A stretch of 64,000 nucleotides of DNA. Origin: Ridgeia piscesae. Its lineage: Eukaryota > Annelida > Polychaeta > Sabellida > Siboglinidae. The stretch covers positions 103,501-167,500 of the forward strand of contig JAODUO010000584.1 in assembly GCA_025642075.2 (NCBI GenBank), read 5' to 3'. Under the pieces are notes generated by a model. It had not been told where the DNA came from. It made no database searches and worked only from the letters and a program-made list of their open reading frames with translations. This document shows positions 43,001 to 57,700 of this stretch, piece by piece; the stretch's first letter is position 1, and every line of letters begins with the position of its first letter. The translations under genes and the position numbers were made by a program.

Positions 43001-44205
43001 CATACAAAACATAGAAACCTCAAATCACCCAAACAGAGTTGAGTGACTAAGATTATAAGTCAGAGTACAATTAAACATATAAACACAAAGCTTAACTTTT
43101 TTTGAGTTTTCTTGAATTTCTTTGCAGGGGAGCAAATATCAACATACACGACAAGGACAACTTCAGCCCCCTGTTGTTGGCAGCCTGCAACGGACATGCA
43201 GAGACAATCGAAACATTGCTCAGCTGTGGAGCAAATGTTAACGATGTCGACAAGAATGACAAGACTGCCCTCTACTGGGCTGCAGAGGAAGATCATTTGG
43301 AAGCACTGAAAGTAAGTAGTACTATGTGCAGACAATAGTTGTATCTATGGTATTAATTTGTGTGTGTTTAAAGACAGTTTAGACACAGTTTTGAAGAATA
43401 CTAAGATAAAAATTTGTCATAATATATTGAAATTAAGAAAAAAAATATTATAAATAACTATGTTGATATATTACTAAATTACATGTTCTTACAAAAGTGA
43501 CAGTCCACTGTGCAGATCTACAGTTGATTTTAATATGGAAACATGGCTACATGTTTGTGACATTTGGTACTTTTAAGGCCACAGGTATGGTTCCTTGAAA
43601 ATAACCTAATTTGTCTCGTGACACAGGTTCTGCTCAAGAGGAAGGCGGTCAAGAAACTGGTCAACGTCCCAGATCGTTACGAGAATACGCCACTTCATAT
43701 TGCTGCCCAAAACGGATTTGTTCCTTGTGTTCAGGTGTGTGCAATCGAGCTGGTCGATAGATGGGTGATGATCGGTAATAAATGTCCGTGTCATTAGTAT
43801 TATAAAACTTGTTAGTTAGTGTAATGCCAGTGTTCTTGACGATTGTGTTTTAAGATTTTGTTGTATGCACGATATTATAGTACACGTCTATGAAGACCAT
43901 ACTTACTATGATATAGTTGGTAATTCACACAATTTAAATTATTATAAATATGAAACAAGCCCACTATATAATATGTTCAACATATGTTGGGTTCTTGAGA
44001 GAATCGGTTATGTGTTAAATCAATTGTTTCATATGACACAATGGACACCTACGATTTACAGGCATTGCTGGATGCTGGCGCTGACCTGGATGCCAAAAAT
44101 GAAGAAGAACAGACACCACTCCACCTGGCGGCCAAAAATGGCAAAACCAAGTATGCTGTTTGTTTCTGTTATTTCTTGTCTGACGTATGTCGAAAAATAT
44201 GCACA

Positions 44206-44247
<42 letters not shown>

Positions 44248-45483
44248 CAACACACACACACACCCCACACCACACCACACACACACACACACTGCTCTAA
44301 TTTTACACAGCTCAAATGTTATTAACATAAAAAAGAATTACAACCAGGCCTCGTTTAGAACACTGTTTGATTAACCTGTTTGACCTTTAACCTAATATAA
44401 ATACTTGTCATCTGCTGTGGGTTCTCTTACAGAGTGGTCAAGGAGCTGGTCAAGAAGGACTACATGGTGATTAATGATGAGGACGAAGACTCCAATACAG
44501 CCCTTCATCTGGCCGCCCTCAACGGCTACAGCAAAACCGCCCTTGCCCTCATAGACGCTAGGGCGAATGTCGAGGCCAGGTACGAGTGTTGTGCCAGTTG
44601 CAGTCAAACCTCGGTTTACAGTCACCTTTTTAATACAGCCACCTTGGAGTTAAGGTCAAATAGTCGAAAACTAACAGAAAAGAACATATCGGAAATTAGT
44701 TTCACTAATAGGGTCACCTTGCCATTTGGGTCACAATCAACAGTCAACGTTGGCTTTACCTTTATCTTCAAAGACCCCTGTCATGGTGTTATATGCTGCT
44801 AAAATGGGGAACGTATGCTTAATAGGGCACTGTACACTTAACCTACTGGTCACGGTACAAATCAGTGCCTACTGAATCGTTTTGCTTGTAACACAATATG
44901 GCATGATACCAAGTAATTTTAATGTTAACATTTTCGTAACAGGAACTGCACCCTATGGACCCCCCTCGACTGTGCTGCGGCCAAGGGGTTTGCAAAGACG
45001 GTGAAGGTGCTGCTGGAAGCTGATGCCCCTATCGACCCTCTCGACCGAACTAGGGTAGGTGACATCCCAGTGCAGTGACACAGGTGATGTGTGAAGGCCA
45101 TGTGACAGCTCAATGTTTCTAAGAATGTCATCAAAGTGTTGTGTCGGACGTTAGGGTGTCATGATCAGGGAGGGAGCCTCGCTTTGAATCCCTCCGATGT
45201 CAGTTCAAATTTGGGTAGTTTCATTCACCCCAACTGTGGTGTGTTTCGTACAAGGCATCATCATTGGATGCGGTGGTGGGGAAGCGAAATGTCTCATAGG
45301 GTGAATGTGCAACTCGGACTTGCCATGTTTTAACAACCAATAATAAGATGCCATCATCAGCAAATACATGATACTTACTTTATAGTAAATAAAACAGTTA
45401 TAAACATGAAGAAGTTAAAACAAGTTAGAATGTAACATTCAATGAATGTAAAATATATGTATAATAATAATGTATTATGCATG

Positions 45484-45552
<69 letters not shown>

Positions 45553-45559
45553 ATATATA

Positions 45560-45622
<63 letters not shown>

Positions 45623-45649
45623 AAACATAATATAAATAATAATTGATAC

Positions 45650-45703
<54 letters not shown>

Positions 45704-48700
45704 TAATAAATAAAATTAGCTGTGAATAATTGATGAAATTCAGAAAATTTATTCAATATTTTAGTCTGTTTTGAAAGATTCCAGTTCCAACATGCCATGT
45801 CATTGCAGACGACACCTCTACATCTGGCCTGCAGTCGGGGTCACGTGTCTGTGGTAAACATGCTCATTGAATGGGGCGCAAACGTCGCCCAGAGAGACAC
45901 AGACAGCATGAACTGTCTCGACCTCGCCATCAACCATGGCCACAAGTAAGTAGGGATTGTTGGTGTGGGTGTTCTCATCTTTCATTGGATGCCCAGAGAG
46001 AGGCTGGCTTCAGTACTAGTGCACCATTTCTTTGTCATCCCCTCCCTGTTCTCATACTGCTGTATCCACTACAATCTCTTCCCTCCATCTACAATCTCCA
46101 CCCTCCATCTACAATCTCCACCCTCCATCTACAATCTCCACCCTCCATCTACAATCTCCACCCTCCATCTACAATCTCCACCCTCCATCTACAATCTCCA
46201 CCCTCCATCTACAATCTCCACCCTCCATCTACAATCTCCACCTACAATATCCACTCTACACATACAATCTCCACCTACAATCTCAGCTCTCCGTCTATAA
46301 ACTCCACATACAATCTTTGCTCTCCGTCTACAATCTCCACTTACAATATCCACTCTCCATCTACAGTCTCCACCTGCAATATCCACCATACACATACAAT
46401 CTCCACCTACAATCTCCGCTCTCCGTCTACAATCTCCACATACAATGTCTGCTCTCCGTCTACAATCTCCACTCTCCGTCTACAATCTCCACTTACAATC
46501 TCCGCTCTCCGTATACAATCTCTACTATCCATCTACAATCACCTCCCACTCTCCATCTTTAGGTCTCATTCTCCACTTCTCCCTGAATCTTTGAGATCGA
46601 ACATGTTTATTTTTCACATCCTCGGGTTAAGACGAAAGCTGGGACCCGAGCTTTCTCGGTTGCTGCACCAACTCTGTGGAATTTGCTTCCTGTCAGTGTC
46701 AAGTCGGAAGGTAATATAGTTTCCTTCCGCCGACGTCTAAAAACATATCTCTTTAATGCTGCCTATCCTCCTTAGCTTCCTAGAACCTTCGTCCATCCAT
46801 CAACGACTCACGCACTGTTCTACGTTTACGCAATTGCTTAACCCCTTGGTTTTGTCGCGCCACTGAGCGTGATTTTTGAGGATATTGGCGCATAAGAAGT
46901 TATTATTATTATTAAATCAAGGTGTTTCGTTTACTTGTAAGGACTCATTGAATGTTATAAGTTGACTTTATCAGTACTAGTGAGGAATGATGTCATCACG
47001 GGGTAGCTCTTAATTGCTCTCATCTCTGTTAATTGGTATATTCATCTTCCTAATCCAGATGGCTTCCTTTATCTGTCGGGTTCTCCTATTTGCCTCTTTA
47101 TCAACGATTTTTGCTCCATCCCAGTCTATGATGAAGTTTTCAGTTGCCATGTGGTCTATTAGGGAAGATTTATTGATGTTAGACATTGATCTTGTTTTCC
47201 CAGCCCTTGTGTCATTCTTCATGATGTTTATGTCCTTCGTGTGTTCGTCCAATCGTGCTCATAGCAGCCTCCCAATATACTCAGCACCACAGTTCTTGCA
47301 GGGTATCTGGTAGAACTGTCCTGAGAAATGTTAGGTGATCTATGAATCTTTCGTTACACAGTCCTTCAGTCTATGTGGTCCATGTGTCCTTTTCTCTTCC
47401 TCTCTCTGTAAAGGTAAAGGTGAGTTCTTATACATCGCAGTATCCAATCCTCAGGACTACTCAAAGCGCTTTACACTTTACTCCCTGGCAGACCTGTTCA
47501 ATCAGACACCATCTCGACTTCTCTGGGAAGCATCCAGCTATATGTTAAATTAATGTGCAAAGACTGTTCGTACACATATCCACCACTGTCTGTAGCCATG
47601 TACTCATTTATACAGGCGAGAGAACTGAAGCAATGCAGAGTGAAAAAACTTGCCCAAAGTTCTAACACCGCAGCACAGGATTCAAACCGGGGTCCTTTTA
47701 GTCGAGAGTCCGAAGCTCTACCCCTGAACCACTCGCTCTACACCAATTTTTTTTGTATCTGTTGTGTCTGCTTTCTTTGACAACTGTTTTATTTCCGTTC
47801 AATACAGAAATGTTTAATGCACTTTAGTCGACACCAGAACTTGTTTATACCAATATCCTAAAACATCTGTTGGCCAATCAATGGTTCTCATTTTTCATAT
47901 CCAAGTTCAAGATCTTAAATTTCTTTTTACCTGTAGAGGCTTTCATCTGAACATTTCACGTTGACTTCAGTATTACAGTGGAACCCCTCACGAACGTCCA
48001 CCCTCATTTACGACCACCCGCTTTTTACGACCGTTTTTTCATTGACGGAATGTCTACGCTGTATAAACGTTCCCTCACCAACGACCACCCGGCAGACGCG
48101 ACCAACGACCATGGCAATTTGAATTTTACCCCTGACGAACGACCATCCGATAGGTGGCCAAGCACATTTGTTAACCTAAATATCGCAATGAACTCTTAAA
48201 TGCATGACTAACGCGCACGGACGCGCATAATGCCATAAAAACAATAAATCGCCTGATGACGACCATTCATTTTGGCGATCTTTACTTTCTGCCGAATTAT
48301 GAAAACGACATCTAACAGCCGCTAGACTTTCCTCACATATCTTATATATTTATAAACACACACTATGTTATAAAATTAAATCACTTACATTATTGAAACA
48401 AATAAAATTCATGAAACAAAGTCGCGCAAGAACTCGCCGGCAAGACATCACGGCGGACATGGTCACTGTCAGTGGTTACGCGTAACTGTGCGATTAAATA
48501 TCCATATTGTGTATGACTAAAGTTTAGAAACTTGTGTATGATTAAAGTTTAGAAACTTATGCTAAATTTTAGGTTAGTTTAGGATAAAACCGGAATCCAG
48601 ATTTTGCGACACCGCGATAAAATATCGACGTAACGCCACGGTAATCTACGGCCTGCGCGTAACAGCCGCACGGCGATGTCGACTTTAGTTTAGCTCGATT

Positions 48701-51700
48701 TAGATTTGTGAATTTTATTCTTCACAGCAATTTAAATGATTTAATTTTATGACCTAGCATATGTATATGTAATATGAGTTATTAGAGAGGAAGTTTCGCA
48801 GCTGTAAGAGGTCGTTTTCATGATTAGATCAGAAAGTAAAAGATCGTTTTGCGGCGCTGGAAAGAACAACAAAATGGCGACCGCGGTGCGATTACCCAGA
48901 CGCCGTGAGGTGGCAGCACTTTTTAGCCCCTCAGACCGAATTAAAAATATAATAAAAAACGATTCAAAATGAGGATACTTTTTATCAGATATTATTTAGA
49001 AAAAATGATTCAAAATTAAACTCATACTGAAACTTGTCACACATCAAATAAAGAGAATAAATAATTGTGTTGTTGTTAATATGTTATCTCATTTTTAATT
49101 TTCTACTTTTTATTTTGTGTATTTTACTACTTAGTGGTTGTAAGCGCCACCTAGTGTTGATGTTAGTCGTTATAAGCGCCCTCTAGTGTTGAATGTTGCA
49201 AACCCCTCACGAGAGACCACCCCTCTTTTAAGAACGCCCCACTTTGATTTGGGGGGCGGTCTTAAATGAGGGGTTCCACTGTAATGACAAATGACGTCAT
49301 TGTATGCATCGGGAGTTCGTAATTGCCATTGTCTCTGTTCATTGGTGTCGTTGTCTTTCGGCTCCAGATGGCCTCCTTTATTTATCGGTTCTTTTGTTTG
49401 GATCTTTATCAATGATTTGTGAGCTACCCCGCGTGTACAATGGCGTCATCCATCATTAGTACTAAAGAAGTCAATGTGATATGTTCAGGCGAAAGCATTT
49501 ACAGGCAAAAAGAAATTTAAGATCTTGAACTTGGATATGAAAAATGAAAACCATTGATTGGAAAAGACCTATCCTCAGAATGTTCAGTCATCTGTCTGTC
49601 AATTCATGACCTGACATTGCACACAATCACATGAATACGCAATTTGTTTGTCTTGTTGCACTGCTCAATAAGGATTCTCCACAAATTTGTTTCAATAAAA
49701 TATTTTTATTATTACTTAGGCTTTGAGAATGTCAAACTCTGAATCATGCAAACCTAATTTCAAACAAATATTGTGAATGTTCCTGTCGCAGGGATGTCGC
49801 AGTTGCCCTGATCAACTCGGCCAAGTGGCGGGAAGTTTTACAAAACGAAACAAGGAGTTCAAAGGGGTACCGAGAGACACCGATGAGGAAGCTCATCCGC
49901 AAGATGCCTGGTGAGTTACCCTTGGGGGCGGGGAAGTTGGGCAGGTGGGAAAGTTCAAATTATCTTGCTGTAAATGTCAACATTGCTGTTTATTATTGGA
50001 TATATTAAGGATGAACTAAATGAGTACTGGAAGGCCACCATCTGGCACACGATATCACGATCTGGAAACTACATGGCACTATGGCTAATACAGTAATATC
50101 TGTTAATAATTCTTCAATTAATGCTTTGTTTGATGTTAAAATATTTAAAAATATTATTTCGTGCTCACACGAAACAATATAGATACTGGGCAGGCAGGGC
50201 AGGTTTACTTTCTTCACAAAATTTACTTGAATTAAGATGAGTGAAAAAATCAGATGTACGAGGCACCTTTAATGAAGAATTGTTTGTGATTGTGTTCTCC
50301 GACAGATGTCGCGGAGGTGGCGTTTAACAAATGCACCACTTCCAATACCAACAACGTGGACGATGCAGATTATGCCATCACATTCAACTACGAGTTCCTT
50401 GATGATGTCTATGCTGATTGGCAAAGCAAAGACGCAAGTGACACATTGAGCACAGCAAGTCAGTTGTCATGGTTACTCTTTGCAAATTTGCAACATTTGT
50501 TTGGTTGACACATGTATTTTTCTTGGAGTTGCTGTTAAATCTGTATGACGTTTTGTCATCAGCAAGACTAGAAAGTATACTCATAAAATACATTTATGAT
50601 AATTTATCAGAAGTCAGCCTGGCATCAGAATGATTTTTCATTAGTGGCAGTGAGTTTGTCCGTCAGTGTTAAGTTTGTGTGCTTAATGCAAAACATAAAT
50701 ATGTGTACCATTCACCGCAACAAAATTGTAGTTGTTTGAAATGTGTATCACTTCACAGCAATATTGTACTAGTATACACCATCCTGATGAGTAACAAAGT
50801 CTTATCACTAAACTACTTTTATGATGTACTTGAGTAGAAACAACTGACAGTAAAACTACTAAGTGAAAATACAAATACATTGAATAAAAAATTACTTAAG
50901 TAAAAGGAAAAGTAACTTTCAAAACTACATAAAGTAAAAAGTACAATTCAATATTTTGATACAAACATTGCTGGTTGCACAACATTACAAGGCTTAAAAT
51001 AGCTATATTTCTTGCAGCGAAGCTTAACCTAATACTAGATACAAATAAAAAACAACTACAATAACTACTTTTAGTGTGATTTTATTTTCATTTTATTTTT
51101 TGTGTTTTATTTACCTTTGCATGTGTATATTTGTATGCAACACACAAGCAGAATTGTAATTTCCCTGCAGGGATTAAATAAAGTATTCTTATTCTTATTG
51201 TATTCAAATACAATTGCGACCTCCCGGTGAATTGCCATGATTGCATACTGTTAATAGATGTTGACACAGTGACAGGGTCCCTCTGGTGATCAGACGCGGA
51301 AATATTGTAACTAAAATATGTTGCTGAGTAAATGAAAGTAACATAGTAAATGTATTGTTTTTCAAGACCTTGGTTTATGGTTTAGGAATATATCAATCCC
51401 CTCTTGTGTATCATCATGTTATTCTTTCAGAAACATCTGATATGGTTTTAAAGAGAAGGTGCCAACTCTTCTGCCCAGAATTGGCAAAGAAGTAATTTAT
51501 AACGGGAAGCCAACTGTCTAAAACGTGGGAAAGTTAAACATCAAAGGGTATTGCAGTTAACTCTACTCACCTCATTTTGCCGGTCAATTTTTTTTTCAAA
51601 CCAGATGTTTTGTGTACCATTTAAATGTGTTGCAGGCGGAATCTATCAAATTGTGAACATTGTTCTTACCTTAATAAAGTAACTAAATATAAAGTAAACA

Positions 51701-54700
51701 GTAAAACTTCAACATCCATAAGAACGTAAAACCCTAGGAGCTGGCACTTTGATTTAGTTGACACACTCATGTAATCAAGAGCATGGACACTCTTGACTCC
51801 AGGCAGCAACGTTTATGATGACGAAGACCGACTGAAGCCAGAGGCCGAGCCGTACTCAACGGACTCGACTATTCTGAAGAAGAATCACCCACTGATGATC
51901 ATGGTGAAACACCACCAGGAGGACCTTCTCGCCCACCCCCTCGTCACCTCGCTACTGCGATACAAGTGGGATAGTTTCGGCCGATACTTCTACTACATGA
52001 ACCTGTTCCTCTACTGCGTGTTCATCACGTTCCTCACCGGATACGTCGTCACCACGACAGCCCCCTACATGTACAAGTGAGTACTAAACGCTTTCTCAAC
52101 TCATCGTTGTAATTGATTGTGATGGTGAAATAACTCTAGAAGTACATTGACACGTTCAGTCCTGAGCTTATGCAGGTTCTTCCTGTTCATCATGACCCAT
52201 TTTGAGCACGCTCTTCAAACTTTCTGCATCATAATTTATGTAGCCGGGAAATATTACATTTCACCCTAAATTCACCACTATCTGAAATCCTATCGCTCTA
52301 TTATCACTTCTCCGTAGCTTTTTAGGACACCCGTATGTCGACAAACCTTGCAAATCGCAATAAACACGAATACAAGGCTGCTTAATCCTTTGGTTTTGTT
52401 GACCTCAGATTTCTCTGAGGATTTTGGTACATAAATCATTTGTTATTAATTATAATAGTGGGATTGGCTGTTAGAGAAATAGCCCTTTAATCAGTGTATA
52501 TTGACAGGGTATTTCTCTGTTGATACAGGGGAGTCAACAGTACTTCCTCAGGAAATTTCTGCGAAGCTGTAGTAGCGTCTCTGAAGGAACGAGGTCAGCC
52601 GAACGAGAAACAGACGTTGTTTGCTTTAATTGGCAAATATGTGATCATGGGGCTGGCGGCTTTGAATCTAGTCCGAGAGGTGGGTGTCTCACTGCAGCCA
52701 CAGAGTGTTTAAATTGAACTACCACAACATTGGCACACTTACATAATTGTCACGGATTGGTTGTAATTTTACTATGTTTTATGTCGTAGCTATACTGATA
52801 GTCTCACAGAGTAATGAAAACATTGGGAAAGCAATCCCAAGCTGTTATTTGTAGGTGATGCCATTCTGTTGGTATTTAAATATTTTGTAAATTAATATTT
52901 TTTTATTATTGGTTTATCATTGCCATGTCAAATTCAGTGACATTGTTAGTTTTTTAGGTGTTTCATGACGTTGTGGGTGTATAATTTTATTAAAATTAGT
53001 GTTAGTTGTAGATCTTCAGTGGCATTGTTGATGGTTGTTGTAGAACTTTAGTGATGTTATCAGTTATTGTACAACTTCACTGATGCTGTCAGTTATTGTA
53101 GCTATTTGATGATGTTATCATGTTGCTGTGGATCTTCCGTGATGTTGTTGTTGGTTGTTGATGTAGATATTCTGTGAAGTCGTGGATCTTCAGTGATGCT
53201 GTTGTTGTTGTAGATTTTCTGTCATGTTGTGGATCTTCCATGACATAGTTGTTGGTTGTTGATGTAGATCATCTATAATGTTGTGGATCTTCCATGACAT
53301 TGTTGTTGGTTGTTGATGTAGATCATCTATAATGTTGTGGATCTTCCGTGACGTTGTTGTTGGTTGTTGTAGATCTTCCAGCTGTTCACGGCCAAGTGGA
53401 ACTACTTTGGGTGGGAGAACCTAATGGAGTGGGTGACATACATCAGTGCACTGCTCCTGGTCATAGACTTTGACAAGTGCCAGGAGGACACAGGAATCAG
53501 AATGGTCAGTGAAAACAATACGCCGTGTAAAACAATATATATTCTGATTTGGAAAAAAGTTGGTGGTAAATACATACATATATAATGTGGTATATGATCG
53601 ATGTAGCTGCAGGTTTTTTTTACATATTTTACTATCAAACATAGCGTATTGTCCCTAATAGACACGCAGTACGTTTTACCATCAAACATCGAACATACCG
53701 TATTGTCCCTAATAGACGCGCAGTATGTTTTACTATCAAACATCAAACATACCGTATTGTCCCTTATAGACACGCAGTATGTTTTACCCTAAATCAAACA
53801 TCAAACATACCGTATTGTCCCTAATAGACACGCAGTATGTTTTACAATCAAACATCAAACATACCGTATTGTCCCTTATAGACACGCAGTATGTTTTACC
53901 ATCAAACATCAAACACACCGTATTGTCCCTAATAGACACGCAGTGTGTTTTACAATTAAACATCAAACATACCGTATTGTCTCTTATAGACACGCAGTAT
54001 GTTTTACTATCAATCATCAAACATACCGTATTGTCCCTAATAGACACGCAGTGTGTTTTAAATCAAACATCAAACATACCGTATTGTCTCTTATAGACAC
54101 GCAGTATGTTTTACTATCAATCATCAAACATACCGTATTGTCCCTAATAGACACGCAGTATGTTTTACAATCAAACATCAAACATACCGTATTGTCCCTT
54201 ATAGACACGCAGTATGTTTTACCATCAAACATCAAACACACCGTATTGTCCCTAATAGACACGCAGTGTGTTTTAAATCAAACATCAAACATACCGTATT
54301 GTCTCTTATAGACACGCAGTATGTTTTACTATCAATCATCAAACATACCGTATTGTCCCTTAATAGACACGCAGTATGTTTTACAATCAAACATCAAACA
54401 TACCGTATTGTCCCTTATAGACACGCAGTATGTTTTACCATCAAACATCAAACACACCGTATTGTCCCTAATAGACACGCAGTGTGTTTTACAATTAAAC
54501 ATCAAACATACCGTATTGTCTCTTATAGACACGCAGTATGTTTTACTATCAATCATCAAACATACCGTATTGTCCCTAATAGACACGCAGTGTGTTTTAA
54601 ATCAAACATCAAACATACCGTATTGTCTCTTATAGACACGCAGTATGTTTTACTATCAATCATCAAACATACCGTATTGTCCCTTATAGACACGCAGTAT

Positions 54701-57700
54701 GTTTTACAATCAAACATATCGTATTGTCTCTTATAGACACGCAGTATGTTTTACTATAATCATCAAACATACCGTTTGTCCCTAATAGACACGCAGTGTG
54801 TTTTAAATCAAACATCAAACATACCGTATTGTCTCTTATAGACACGCAGTATGTTTTACTATCAATCATCAAACATACCGTATTGTCCCTTATAGACACG
54901 CAGTATGTTTTACAATCAAACATCAAACATACCGTATTGTCTCTTATAGACACGCAGTATGTTTTACTATCAATCATCAAACATACCGTATTGTCTCTTA
55001 TAGACATGCAGTGTGTTTTACAATCAAACATCAAACATACCGTATTGTCTCTTATAGACACGCAGTATGTTTTACTATCAATCATCAAACATACCGTATT
55101 GTCCCTTATAGACACGCAGTATGTTTTACAATCAAACATACCGTATTGTCTCTTATAGACACGCAGTATGTTTTACTATCAATCATCAAACATACCGTAT
55201 TGTCTCTTATAGACACGCAGTATGTTTTACTATCAATCATCAAACATACCGTATTGTCCCTTATAGACACGCAGTATGTTTTACTATCAAACATCAAACA
55301 TACCGTATTGTCCCTAATAGACACGCAGTATGTTTTACTATCAAACATCAAACATACCGTATTGTCCCTTATAGACACGCAGTATGTTTTACTATCAAAC
55401 ATCAAACATACCGTATTGTCTCTTATAGACACGCAGTATGTTTTACTATCAATCATCAAACATACCGTATTGTCCCTTATAGACACGCAGTATGTTTTAC
55501 AATCAAACATCAAACATACCGTATTGTCCCTTATAGACGCACAGTATGTTTTACTATCAATCATCAAACATACCGTATTGTCCCTTATAGACACGCAGTA
55601 TGTTTTACTATCAAACATCAAACATACCGTATTGTCCCTTATAGACACGCAGTATGTTTTACAATCAAACATCAAACATACCGTATTGTCTCTTATAGAC
55701 ACGCAGTGTGTTTTACTATCAAACATCAAACATACCGTATTGTCCCTTATAGACACGCAGTATGTTTTACAATCAAACATCAAACATACCGTATTGTCCC
55801 TTATAGACACGCAGTGTGTTTTACTATCAATCATCAAACATACCGTATTGTCTCTTATAGACATGCAGTGTGTTTTACTATCAAACATCAAACATACCGT
55901 ATTGTCCCTTATAGACACGCAGTGTGTTTTACAATCAAACATCAAACATACCGTATTGTCCCTTATAGACACGCAGTATGTTTTACTATCAAACATCAGA
56001 CATACCGTATTGTCCCTTATAGACACGCAGTATGTTTTACTATCAAACATCAAACATACCGTATTGTCCCTTATAGACACGCAGTATGTTTTACTATCAA
56101 ACATCAAACATACCGTATTGTCCCTTATAGACACGCAGTATGTTTTACTATCAAACATCAAACATACCGTATTGACCGAGTGCGCGAGTAGGAAGACGTG
56201 GGTGTGCATCTATTAATTTCTCAAAAGTGGGCCGAATGTGGTTGCTAAATCGGCTTCTAAATAGAGTAAATAACTAATCCGCCACATGGTGGCACTGAGG
56301 TATGCATAATATGTTTGACACACGATATTGACGTTTGTGGCCCTGACTAGAACTGTATAGAACTATGAGTCATAACAGGCACACTTATTCAAAATATCAA
56401 CTTTTCGATTTATTCAAAGAAGCAACACTTACTTGTTGAAACACAGATGCCTGAATATGAATTTGTATGACAATTACTCTGAGTTCTTCGTGTTATCAAA
56501 GTTGGTTGACAACAGTCAAACTCCGTGTCTAGAATTTGTAACACGAATGACAATTTCAACTTTGTCTCTCGTCAAATCTGGTTACTTAAATCCATCAAAT
56601 TTGTTGTGTTTGTCTTGATTGATGCAGTAAAATACGTAAACGACACCATCTGTTGTTTCCACTGTTGTTGCTCAGAAACCTTATGTGTAGGGTATGCGTT
56701 TAATTTAACGTAAAGAAATCGGCGTCAAATTAAAACATTGATTACTGTATTTATAGTTGTCATATGTGGAATGCAACCTTTATGATAGCCACAACTTGCA
56801 CTGTTTGGAAACAAAGTACAATACAAACACTAAGTGCACTCGTACGTTTCACATTAGTGCTGTGCTGCAGGGTTTCGGAGTGCATTTAAAAAAGACATGG
56901 TAACTGAAGGGTTAACGGGGGTGCTTATGCCATGTCACATGACGTGTTGTAGGCATGGCAGTGGCAGTTGGCGGCCGTCTCGGTCTTCCTCGCCTGGATG
57001 GACCTCGTGCTGTTCATTCGCAAGTTGCCTCGGTTTGGCATCTACGTGGTGATGTTCACCGACATTCTGAGGACCTTCACGCAGTTCTTCCCGGTCTTCT
57101 TCCTCTTCATCGTTGCCTTTGGCCTCGCCTTCTTTGTCCTCTTACAGAACCAGGTCAGTTCCACGATGGTCTGTACGATAGAAACCGTGTGTCAGTTTAT
57201 TTAATATTTTATTTTACCTATTGTTGTATGTTTTTTTCACAAATTTTACACAATGTCTTCACTCATTTAGTATCAATATAGCCTTTATTTTAATAGTCAT
57301 ATTTCGGTGTAACTTATTTATAATTTATTACTGTTATTTTATACATATTTTATGTATTGTCGTTTGCTTTAATATATTTAGTTTTATTAATTTTAAGTAG
57401 CATATTAATATTCTGCATATATACATGTATACAGATTTATATATTCACAGTGAATGGATTTTATCTAGATTTATTGTGCTATATGTGTTCTTCTTCTTAT
57501 TATTATGTCTTAGTCTTAATATGTGAATTGTGTGATGTTATGAACTATTTATATATGTGTTACTTATTTTATCCACTTGTAGTTACTGAGCTATTTATTT
57601 ACTTATTTTCCTTTATTTACTCATTTGTGTGTCTTATCAAAAATGGTTTTAAGTTGATGCTATCATGTTGTTATTGTCAAAGAAGCCCACCCCAGTTATT

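Noticed and set aside
45136..45330. Possible SINE or gene fragment in TRPA1 intron 12
   Set aside because: Only weak likeness to SINE heads (cctcgctttgaatccctcc); not enough to call.
46078..46719. 282-residue Ser/Thr/Pro-rich ORF
   Set aside because: It covers the end of exon 13 in another frame, the 20-bp minisatellite and a LINE 3' end; not a gene.
50452..50458. GC-type donor at the end of TRPA1 exon 15
   Set aside because: It would give phase 0, but exon 16 needs phase 1, which the GT donor at 50459 provides.
53638..56175. CRISPR-like array
   Set aside because: There are no unique spacers; the whole unit repeats, in a eukaryotic intron.
55011..56216. 401-residue ORF on + and 367-residue ORF on -
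   Set aside because: Product of a 54-bp tandem repeat whose length is divisible by 3. They lie in a TRPA1 intron and are not coding.
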